A stretch of 39,594 nucleotides of DNA, taken from CBDCKR01 sp964572045. Its GTDB lineage: Bacteria > Gemmatimonadota > Gemmatimonadetes > Longimicrobiales > Gaopeijiaceae. The notes beneath the pieces are model-generated. The model was not told where the DNA came from and ran no database searches. It saw only the letters and a program-made list of their open reading frames with translations. The stretch lies in assembly GCA_964572045.1 (NCBI GenBank), contig CAZNEI010000024.1, positions 1 through 39,594 of the forward strand, written 5' to 3'. The position numbers and the translations under genes are program-made. Of the stretch, positions 33,009 through 39,594 are shown in pieces (the first letter of the stretch is position 1; every line of letters starts with the position of its first letter).

Positions 33009-34873
33009 TGATGCCAACACAAGACCACACCGCGACGTCCACTGCAGTCACCGAAGGCACCCTTGTCGAGCTCTTCCACGATGCGATCGAGCGTTTCGGA
33101 TCCCGGCCGGCCCTCCGTTTTCGGAACGAGGCCGGCTGGGCCGATATCTCCTATCAGGACGTTGCATCCCGGGTTCGAAAGGTAGCGGTTGCACTCCGCT
33201 CCCTGGAAATCAACCGTGGTGACCGCGTGGCGATCCTCTCAGACAACCGACCGGAATGGGCTCTGGCGGACTACGGTTGCCTATGCGCTGGGGTCATCGA
33301 CGTGCCCATCTACGCCACGCTCACCTCGACTCAGGTTCGCTACATCCTCGGCGATTCCGGGGCACGCCTCGTCTTCGTGTCCAATGAAGAGCAGTTGGAC
33401 AAGGTGGAGCAGGTGAGGGAGGAATGCGAGTCGCTCGAATGGGTGATCGTCTTCGATCCTCCAGACGCCCTGCCCCCGAAGACGATTGGGTGGGAAGAGT
33501 TCCTCAAGCGTGCTCCCGCTCCCGACGAGGCCGTTTCGCTCTCCGAGTTCAGGGAACGGACGAAGAAGGCTCGAGCAGAGGACGTCGCGACGATTCTGTA
33601 TACCTCCGGAACCACGGGCGATCCCAAGGGGGTCATGCTGACGCACAACAACCTCTATTGGAACATCCGTACTTGCTCCCAGCTCCTACCGATCGACGAC
33701 CGAGATTCGACGCTCTCGTTCCTTCCGCTCTCGCACGTCTTCCAGAGGATGGTCGACTACCTCTTGTTCAGCGTGGGGTGCTCGATCGCATACGCCCGGT
33801 CACTCCAGCTCGTGACCGAGGATCTGAGGGAGATAGAGCCAACTCTCGTCGTCTCCGTGCCCCGACTCTACGAGAAGGTCTACACCGCCGTAAGGGACGC
33901 GGAGGGCCTGAAGCGAGTCGTCGTCGAGTGGGCGGTCGCCGTTGGAGCACGATGGGCGGACGCGAAGCTGGCCGGGCGGAGACCTGGCCTGCGGACTCGT
34001 CTGGCATATTCGCTCGCGGACCGCATCCTCTTCCGAAAAATCCGAGCCGCTGTCGGTGGGCGGCTGCGGTACTTCGTCAGTGGAGGGGCGCCGCTGTCTC
34101 CCGAGATCAATCGGTTCTTCTTTTCCGCCGGGATCATGATCCTGGAGGGCTACGGTCTTACGGAAACAAGCCCGGTGACCAACGTGAACAGCCCCCTCAA
34201 CTTTCCAGAGAACTACAGGATCGGGACCGTCGGCAAGCCGATTCCGGGCACGGAGGAACGCATCGCGGAGGATGGCGAGATCCTCGTACGGGGTCCACAG
34301 GTGATGAAGGGGTATTTCCACCTCCCCGAGCGTACCGCTCGGGCAATCAGCCCCGACGGCTGGTTTCACACGGGTGATATCGGCGAGTTCGACCAGGACG
34401 GCTTTCTGCGGATCACGGACCGGAAGAAGGACATCATTGTGACGGCAGGCGGCAAGAACGTGGCACCCCAGCCGATCGAGAATGAGCTCAAGAAGAACCG
34501 CTACCTCGACCAACCTGTCCTAATCGGAGACCGCCGAAAGTTCATCGCGCTGCTCGTCACGCCAAGCTTCGAGGCCCTCGAATCGTGGGCGCGCTCCCGA
34601 GGCCTTGCCGCCACGCACCGGCGCGAGCTCCTGGAGGATCCACGGGTACAAGAGCTGATCGCCGATGAAGCATTCGGCACGCTCCAGCATCTGTCCCGAG
34701 TTGAAAGGCCGAAGAAGATCCTGCTCCTGGACCAGGAGTTCACCGTGGAGGATGGATCCCTGACGCCGACGCAGAAAGTGAAGCGTCACATCGTGGAAGG
34801 CCGATTCAAGTCGAGGATCGACGCGCTGTACGCGAAGGAGAACGAGGGGAGGACCGTCTTTACAGCCTGGTGA
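33008..34873 (+). CDS. Long-chain fatty acid CoA ligase (AMP-forming)
   Basis: This 621-aa ANL-superfamily enzyme activates long-chain fatty acids to acyl-CoA via an acyl-adenylate, on the cytoplasmic side of the membrane. The P-loop-like motif YTSGTTGDPKG is at 198-208. Then come FLPLSHVFQRM, the acyl-pocket segment VSGGAPLSPEINRFFFSAG, the adenine motif EGYGLTETSPV, GWFHTGDIGEFDQDGFLRITDRKKDIIVTAGGKNVAPQPIE (hinge Asp and Lys/Arg) and a C-terminal domain. The arrangement LPLSHVFQR...GGAPLS...YGLTETSP is typical of the long-chain (FadD15-like) group rather than medium-chain enzymes. Two ATG codons stand side by side at 33008 and 33011. It is transcribed towards bactofilin copy 2. Confidence 0.95.
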   Translation: MMPTQDHTATSTAVTEGTLVELFHDAIERFGSRPALRFRNEAGWADISYQDVASRVRKVAVALRSLEINRGDRVAILSDNRPEWALADYGCLCAGVIDVPIYATLTSTQVRYILGDSGARLVFVSNEEQLDKVEQVREECESLEWVIVFDPPDALPPKTIGWEEFLKRAPAPDEAVSLSEFRERTKKARAEDVATILYTSGTTGDPKGVMLTHNNLYWNIRTCSQLLPIDDRDSTLSFLPLSHVFQRMVDYLLFSVGCSIAYARSLQLVTEDLREIEPTLVVSVPRLYEKVYTAVRDAEGLKRVVVEWAVAVGARWADAKLAGRRPGLRTRLAYSLADRILFRKIRAAVGGRLRYFVSGGAPLSPEINRFFFSAGIMILEGYGLTETSPVTNVNSPLNFPENYRIGTVGKPIPGTEERIAEDGEILVRGPQVMKGYFHLPERTARAISPDGWFHTGDIGEFDQDGFLRITDRKKDIIVTAGGKNVAPQPIENELKKNRYLDQPVLIGDRRKFIALLVTPSFEALESWARSRGLAATHRRELLEDPRVQELIADEAFGTLQHLSRVERPKKILLLDQEFTVEDGSLTPTQKVKRHIVEGRFKSRIDALYAKENEGRTVFTAW

Positions 34874-35049
34874 TCGGCGGGGACCTTCTGTCCGTCGATT
34901 GGGCTGGCCCCCACCCAGACTGGGCCGATCCTTCGGAGGCGTTGCGCGCTGCTCCGTGCCTCCTTCGGGGAGGGCACCGAGATGGGGCGAGCCGCCGGGG
35001 ACACCTGACAGGCGCACCGATGGCAGTCGCTCCTTGCCCGCGCTGCCGA

Positions 35050-35163
35050 GTCTGTGCAGCTTGGTGCATTCTGTCGGCCCCGTGCGGGAGACGCACGGCA
35101 GCGGCGCGGTTTTGCCTCCCGAGTGTGCCCTTCGGATTCCCATGACCCAGCCGAGGTCCCATC
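35050..35163 (+). promoter_or_regulatory. Conserved bactofilin leader, copy 2, possible RNA fold
   Basis: Matches the first leader. The stem CCGTGC (35080-35085) with GCACGG (35093-35098) is kept, the loop GGGAGAC differs from copy 1 only at its last base, and the downstream complementary segment reads CTCCC here, allowing a longer pairing with the loop GGGAG than in copy 1. GAGGT precedes the ATG. Confidence 0.4.
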
Positions 35164-35724
35164 ATGTGGAAGAGATCCGAGACATCTGAGCGACCGAGCA
35201 AGGTTGCCGGCCAGCGCGTGCCCCCGAGCACCGAGAGGCCCGCCGCCCGATCCCGAGTGCCCAGGCAGGCGATCGTGGGGCACAAGATCAGGATCAAGGG
35301 GGAGGTGACCGGAAACGAGGACCTCTTGATCGAGGGCCGGGTGGAAGGCTCGGTGGACCTGAGGGCGCATTCTGTGACGGTCGGCACGCAGGGGGATGTC
35401 CGGGCCAGCATCGTGGGGCGAATCGTAACGGTCGAGGGCAGGGTGCGGGGCGATCTCACGGCCGAGGAACAGATCGTCCTGCTCAGCTCGGCAGATGTGG
35501 AAGGGGATCTGGCGGCACCGCGAGTCGTGCTCGAGGACGGCGCGGGCTTCCGCGGCGGTGTGGATATGGGCGACCGTGCGCCGGCCGGCACGTCCGGCGC
35601 TCTCGCGCGGCAGTCGGGGAAAGCCGTCTCTCCACCTCAGGCGCAGGAAACCGAGGCGGGGTCCTCCGACGGAGCAGGCGCCGAAGCCGAGACAGACCCA
35701 GCTCATCGTGTCACCATGGGCTGA
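35164..35724 (+). CDS. Bactofilin-family protein, copy 2 (186 aa)
   Basis: Same length and layout as the copy at 2552: charged N-terminal tail, beta-helix core (KIRIKGEVTGNEDLLIEG, GSVDLRAHSVTVG, GDLTAEEQIVL) and disordered tail ending VTMG. The 21 differences are spread over tails and core. Changes in the core are mostly conservative (V/I, K/R, E/D), which suggests both copies are under selection as proteins. Many bacteria carry several bactofilins with different roles, so the two may co-polymerise or act separately. It is preceded by the acyl-CoA synthetase and faces the K+ channel gene. Confidence 0.92.
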   Translation: MWKRSETSERPSKVAGQRVPPSTERPAARSRVPRQAIVGHKIRIKGEVTGNEDLLIEGRVEGSVDLRAHSVTVGTQGDVRASIVGRIVTVEGRVRGDLTAEEQIVLLSSADVEGDLAAPRVVLEDGAGFRGGVDMGDRAPAGTSGALARQSGKAVSPPQAQETEAGSSDGAGAEAETDPAHRVTMG

Positions 35725-36095
35725 GCACGAACTTCCGTCCCGCTCACTCGATCCGGGCCGCCCCGCCCGCCCGACCCCGTTGAGCCTCCGTTCGAGGGTC
35801 CCTGTCGGGAGGCCGGTGGCTACCGCGAAGGACTGATCCCCGGAAGGGCCCGAGCAGCCGCGCGACCTGCAGGCCTTCCTCGTGCTCCCGGAACGGTCGC
35901 CGCGCTGACGAAAGAGGCCCTCCCGCTTTCGGAGCGCCTGCTCACCGTCGTTCCTCCCGCTCTGGCGTCACCTCGGTGCCAACCCGGCTTATGCTGCCCC
36001 GACAACTCCGACCCCTCCGCCCAGCAACGTGGTCCGTCACGTCGTACCGCCGGCTGACCGCGCACGCCTAGACCACCCTCGGCAAGAAGCCGGGG
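35725..36095. other. Convergent intergenic region, nothing supported
   Basis: About 370 nt between bactofilin copy 2 (+) and the K+ channel gene (-). The first 65 nt belong to the direct repeat. The rest shows no gene and no clear terminator. Confidence 0.45.
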
Positions 36096-36815
36096 CTAGG
36101 GGCTCGAGTTCCTTAGGAGCTGCAGAACTTGGTTTGCGCCGATCTGGTGCACGTTCACGACCTCGTCTGCTCCAGCCCTCTGCATCTTGTCCACGCTCTC
36201 CTCTTCGGTGGCCCGCGTGAGGATCATGAGGTCGGGGTTGAGGAGCCGTGCGGAGAGAGCCACGAACAGATTGTCTGCGTCGCTCGTGAGTACCGCAACG
36301 AGCCCCCTAGCCCGATCAATGCCGAGGGCACGCAGGGTGGCGTCGTGCGTGGCGTCGCCGACCGAGACCGACCAACCTCGCTCTATCGCGACCGCCACGG
36401 CCTCGGGATCCCGGTCGACGACCACGAATCTCTCCCCCTTCTCCGCCAAGAGGACGCAGAGCCTCAAGCCCATACGGCCACAACCGCAAACAATGGTATG
36501 GTCCTTGACCGATCGAATCGTGGAATCCATGAGCCTCCGTCCAAGCATCCGCCTCAGCTCGCCTCGAATCAGCAACTCACCCACTTGGGTGACACCATAA
36601 AAGAACACGCCCAATCCCAAGACAAGATAGACGATGACCACCACCCTTCCGGGCGTGCTCAGGGTGTTGACTTCTTCGAACCCCACGGTCGTCAACGTGA
36701 TGACGGCCATGTACAAGGCGTCGAAAAAGTCCCAGCCCTCGACAACCATGAATCCGAGCGTTCCCGCTGCTGGAATGAAGAGAAGCAGCAGAACCAGTCG
36801 GATCGCTCTGGTCAT
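36096..36815 (-). CDS. Two-helix K+ channel with RCK (TrkA-N) domain
   Basis: A 239-aa ion channel protein. Helix 1 (about residues 6-25), a pore helix, a selectivity-filter-like TTVGFEE (42-48) and helix 2 (about 55-75) form a pore module. A cytoplasmic RCK/TrkA-N domain with the dinucleotide motif GCGRMG (111-116) and Asp134 at the end of the second strand follows. The filter reads TVGFEE, where the classic sequence is TVGYGD. Only the first glycine is kept, so K+ selectivity should be assumed with caution. No C-terminal RCK_C domain is seen. The channel probably works as a tetramer gated by ligand binding to the RCK domains. It is encoded downstream of the large barrel protein, on the same strand. 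Confidence 0.9.
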   Translation of the reverse strand: MTRAIRLVLLLLFIPAAGTLGFMVVEGWDFFDALYMAVITLTTVGFEEVNTLSTPGRVVVIVYLVLGLGVFFYGVTQVGELLIRGELRRMLGRRLMDSTIRSVKDHTIVCGCGRMGLRLCVLLAEKGERFVVVDRDPEAVAVAIERGWSVSVGDATHDATLRALGIDRARGLVAVLTSDADNLFVALSARLLNPDLMILTRATEEESVDKMQRAGADEVVNVHQIGANQVLQLLRNSSP

Positions 36816-36975
36816 ACGGAATCAGGGAGCAAGAGTGCTTTCCCCCGCTCCCATACGGCAGGAGGTGAGGATCTAGGAAGTCTTGTGGAATACTCCAAGG
36901 CGTGAGTCCGGCTCGCGGAGGCACGAACGCGCCCGCCAAGAGTACGGCGAGCCCCACGCGTATGAATGGTCTCGG

Positions 36976-39050
36976 TCACAGATAGGGCCTGAGCCTGGGG
37001 TCCACGGAGAGGATGACCTCGAACTTGCCGCCGGGCAGGCCCCATACCCCATCGATCCGGACAATATCATGAATCGTGCCGAGCCCCACACCACCGAAGG
37101 CGCTCGCCCCACCCGCGGCCTCGACTCCCCATTCCCGGGCGAGCGCGCCGGGGGTGCCGCCGACCGCTCCGGCACCGGCCAGCAGCCGCCCCGTCAGCCA
37201 TCCCGGCACGAAGGTGAACCCAGCCTCCCCGGTCAGCAGGACGAAGCGGTGTCCCCCGAACGCCCGGAACCCCTGGCCCGGCAAGGTTCCGCGCCCACCG
37301 AGAAAGAACAGGAGCTGATGCGGCAGGGAGCCCCAGGAGGCGCCGGCTTCCAGCTTCAGGTTCACGCGCCGTGAAAGATCCCGTGCAGCCGCCCTGGCGT
37401 CCAGGCGGGTCCGTAGGGTCAGGTTGCCGCCGCCCTTCCAGCGCCCCACGGTGGCCGCCGTCGCCGCCTCGGCTCCCCAGGCCGGGATCCCGCCCCACCG
37501 GTAGCGCAGTTCGGCGCCGGTCCCGACAAACGTGCCTTCGCCCACGGGGTTGAGCGGACGCTGGTTCACGCCCGAGCCGAGCCCGTGCGACCAGACGGCG
37601 TCGGCTCCGCTGAGTTCCTCCACGTGGCCGCCAACCGTGATCGAGGCGCCGCCACCCAGCTGGCGCTCGACGTCCAGGCGAAGACCGGTGGCGAAGTACG
37701 GGTCGGTGTGGTCGATGCCCCGCAGGAGAGTGGACAGAGTGTTCACGGTTCCGGAGGCGCCCGCACGCGGGCCTGCGTCGCGCAGCTGCCGACGGAAGAG
37801 TTCGAGTGCCGCCACGGTCAAACCGTCTTCGCTTCTCACCCGGCCGCGCACCATTCCGGACAGGGTGCCGGGGGCCGATTGGTAGCCCGCGAGGGCCTGA
37901 AGGCGGATCCTGTCGCCCGGCGCGAACGAGGTCCCGAGTCCGAAATGCACGCCCTCGGCGCGGTTGACCCGCAAGACCGACGAGAGGTCGTCCACGTACA
38001 GCCGCACACGGGGCAGCCCGCTGATCAGCCGAGCGCGGGCCTGACGCCGAACCTCCGCCTCGATCCGGGCCATGCTCACCGGAGAGAGCCCCTCTTCAGC
38101 CATCCGGTCCATGAGCCCGGCACGAAACTCCGTCGAGTCGGCTTGGCCGTAGGGCACCATCGTCACCCGGGGCCCGCGGAAGAACCCCGGGTCCAGCACG
38201 GGATCGAACTCGTAGCCCGTAACCTCCAAGGTTGCCCGGATCACCGAACCCACCGGGAGGTCGAGCTGGGGGATCTCGCGCCGGACCTCGACCACCTGCC
38301 GGTAGGGGAGCCACTGGGTCTCCTCCCACTCCGTCTCCTCCCACCGGGCGTGCTCCAATCGCACCGTTATACGGTCGCTCCGGGGGTCCACATAGGATGC
38401 CGGCGTGAAAGTGAACACCATTCGTACGAGCGCACCGGTCCGCGATTCGACGAAGACGCTGCCGATGAAGCCCGGAAGGCGCTCGTCGCGAGGCTGCACC
38501 TCGATTTCGCGCACCGTGATCGGCCTGGGCAGCGTGGGCGCGCTGATCCGGATCGAATCGGTGATCCTAAAGCGGTAGGTATCCTCGCCCCGGCTCCCGA
38601 GCGGATGCGGTACGTCGCGCACGTCGCGGCCCTCGCCGATCGAAATGCGGTCCCCGAAACCGTTCTGGACCGCAGTGAGCCTGTCGATGTAGTACCGGAA
38701 GTCCTGTACCGGCAGGAGTTCCTGGCGCCTCAGCGCGCGAATGGCCTGCCGGGTCCGCCCGTCCGTGCTCCTGTAGAGGTCCACGGCGACCTGGTCGACG
38801 CGCATGGGCACGGGCTCGCCGCCGTCGTCTCGATCCAAGTAGAAATAGATGTGACCCTCGGCACGCGCCTTGTAGGCCACCGATGCGGTCCTCGGCCGGG
38901 GCGTCTCGCGCAGCTCCCGCGCCTGGCGCACCAGCGAGAGGACCGCGGGACTATCGAATGCGGCGTCCTGCGCCAGCGCTGGCGCGCCATCGGCCGATGC
39001 CAGCAGAAGGGCCGCGATGTAACCGAGCCGTGCACCCTGACCGCAGGCAC
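36976..39050 (-). CDS. Large outer-membrane beta-barrel protein; start unresolved
   Basis: About 690 aa. After a signal-like segment (ALLLASADGAPALAQ) comes a periplasmic part (about 300 residues, EIEVQPRDERLPGFIGSVFVES, VVEVRREIPQLDLPVGS) and a C-terminal barrel of about 350 residues with Omp85-like features (FLGGRGTLPGQGFRAFGGHRFVLLTGEAGFTF, close of GGKFEVILSVDPRL). This resembles DUF5686- or surface-antigen-type barrels. No in-frame ATG, GTG or TTG exists between the rpmB frame and the signal core. A GTG at 39050 lies one frame off, and a one-base change near 39030 would join it to a good signal peptide. The given start is therefore provisional. The function is unknown. Confidence 0.7.
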
Positions 39051-39083
39051 GGCCCTGGCGGTTGCGGTCGCCGCCGCGGGCTG

Positions 39084-39324
39084 TCAGGTGACGTCGCTGA
39101 GCGAGAGCCCGTTCTTCCGTAGGAATGCCGCCAACCCCATCTTGTCGATCGACCGAAGGGCGGACGTGGAGACCTTGATCCGCACCGACTTGTTCAGTTC
39201 GGGAACGAAGATTCGTTTCGTCTGCAGGTTCGGCAGTCGCCGCTTCTCGGTCTTTGTTGTGAGCGTGGGAGACGTTGTACCCGGTCAGGGGCCGTGTCCC
39301 GGTGATGTCGCACTTGCGGGACAT
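39084..39324 (-). CDS. rpmB: 50S ribosomal protein L28, with a one-base frameshift
   Basis: L28 of the large ribosomal subunit. MSRKCDITGTRPLTGYNVSHAHNK is read from the ATG at 39324. The rest (TEKRRLPNLQTKRIFVPELNKSVRIKV to LAAFLRKNGLSLSDVT) lies one frame off, ending at TGA 39084-39086. Joined, it is 79 aa, normal for L28. The span is 241 nt, one more than 80 codons, and the extra base lies in the AAA run at 39253-39255 (plus-strand TTT). Since L28 is normally needed for growth, a single-base sequence error is the simplest reading. It is 28 nt downstream of rpmG on the same strand. The frame after the shift runs on into the barrel gene. Confidence 0.88.
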
Positions 39325-39352
39325 CGTGATCTTCCGTTTGTACCCCGGCCGC

Positions 39353-39523
39353 CTATTTCTCTTCCCGGCACAGGATCTGACGTCGCAGCACCGGGTCGTA
39401 GCGCCTGAGCTCCAGCCCCTGGGGGTTGTTCCGCTTGTTCTTGGTGGCGGTGAAGCGATAGGGGCTTTGGGTGCTAGACATCTTGACGATCACGCGCGGT
39501 CCCTTACCCAACTTCTTCGCCAT
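39353..39523 (-). CDS. rpmG: 50S ribosomal protein L33
   Basis: A 56-aa L33 of the large ribosomal subunit, shorter than the limits of a usual open-frame search. It reads MAKKLGKGPRVIVKM, then SSTQSPYRFTATKNKRNNP and ends with LELRRYDPVLRRQILCREEK. The CxxC pairs of zinc-binding L33 are missing, so this is the zinc-free type. GGAGGAGGG precedes the ATG at 39523. With rpmB downstream it forms a typical rpmG-rpmB ribosomal pair. Confidence 0.95.
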   Translation of the reverse strand: MAKKLGKGPRVIVKMSSTQSPYRFTATKNKRNNPQGLELRRYDPVLRRQILCREEK

Positions 39524-39594
39524 GATCCCTCCTCCCCTTTGGACCTGCCCCGCTTAGACGGACGGTTAGTTTTTGGGGTTGATGATGTTTGATG

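Larger units (their letters stand above)
35049..35791 (+). repeat. Direct repeat copy 2: leader plus bactofilin gene
   Basis: Second copy of the repeat at 2437-3178, same orientation, 32.6 kb away. It differs by scattered substitutions only within leader and gene, and by one inserted G just after the stop codon. Flanks beyond the repeat differ completely between copies. Confidence 0.9.

Noticed and set aside
36816..36960. Short signal-peptide-like frame upstream of the K+ channel
   Set aside because: It starts with a hydrophobic stretch (GLAVLLAGAFV) but runs into the channel gene out of frame and has no ribosome site; it could be remnant sequence, but there is too little to call.
38990..39110. 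Lipoprotein-like segment with a cysteine on the plus strand
   Set aside because: The Ala/Val-rich stretch ending in GCQ looks like a lipobox but is antisense to the barrel signal peptide and the end of rpmB, and nothing protein-like follows.
37585..39408. Long plus-strand frame of 607 codons across the barrel gene and rpmB
   Set aside because: It is antisense to real genes and reads through rpmB and part of rpmG, so it is a GC-driven artefact.

Overview
This is a high-GC window that reads as a chromosomal segment of a free-living Gram-negative bacterium. It encodes outer-membrane beta-barrels, many lipoproteins and Sec/Tat-exported proteins, two bactofilins, a DUF1592/DUF1552 pair, LVIVD and choice-of-anchor B proteins, and housekeeping genes (rnpB, a tRNA-Arg, rpmB, rpmG). 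This mix resembles environmental Gemmatimonadota genomes. That placement is an inference from gene content, not a marker-gene result. No transposase, integrase, phage gene, CRISPR array or plasmid gene was seen.

Layout. 0-8.5 kb: a possible small membrane protein, a lipoprotein D-aminoacylase-type amidohydrolase (-), bactofilin copy 1, a SAM methyltransferase, a cysteine synthase with a TTG start, a four-helix membrane protein, then on the minus strand tRNA-Arg(CCG), RNase P RNA, a small outer-membrane barrel and a secreted MBL-fold hydrolase. 8.9-16.2 kb: an unrecognised membrane protein with three winged-helix-like units, a NosR-like flavin/Fe-S membrane protein, a full-length but three-times frameshifted DUF885 lipoprotein gene, and a YrbG-type sodium/calcium exchanger. 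16.4-31.7 kb is almost entirely minus-strand genes for exported proteins: a choice-of-anchor B propeller protein, an amidase lipoprotein, a DUF305-LVIVD pair, a tight DUF1592-DUF1552-ankyrin operon and a small membrane protein with a strong terminator. A single cupin gene lies on the plus strand. 31.7-39.6 kb: about 1.2 kb without a convincing gene, a long-chain acyl-CoA synthetase preceded by a tiny overlapping reading frame, bactofilin copy 2, a K+ channel with an RCK domain, a large outer-membrane barrel protein, and rpmB-rpmG.

How the genes fit together. Most products act outside the cytoplasm: amide and peptide hydrolases (D-aminoacylase, amidase, DUF885), cytochrome-like DUF1592 with its Tat-exported DUF1552 partner, and several beta-propeller or ankyrin scaffolds. 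This suggests scavenging and surface or periplasmic redox work rather than one dedicated pathway. The two bactofilin genes are a segmental duplication of about 740 bp that includes a conserved leader with a possible RNA fold.

Sequence quality caveat. The essential gene rpmB carries a one-base insertion in an A/T run. The next gene downstream has no usable in-frame start codon, and the DUF885 gene needs three frame changes. Single-base indel errors in the assembly are therefore a serious possibility, and frameshifts here should not be taken as true pseudogenes without read support.
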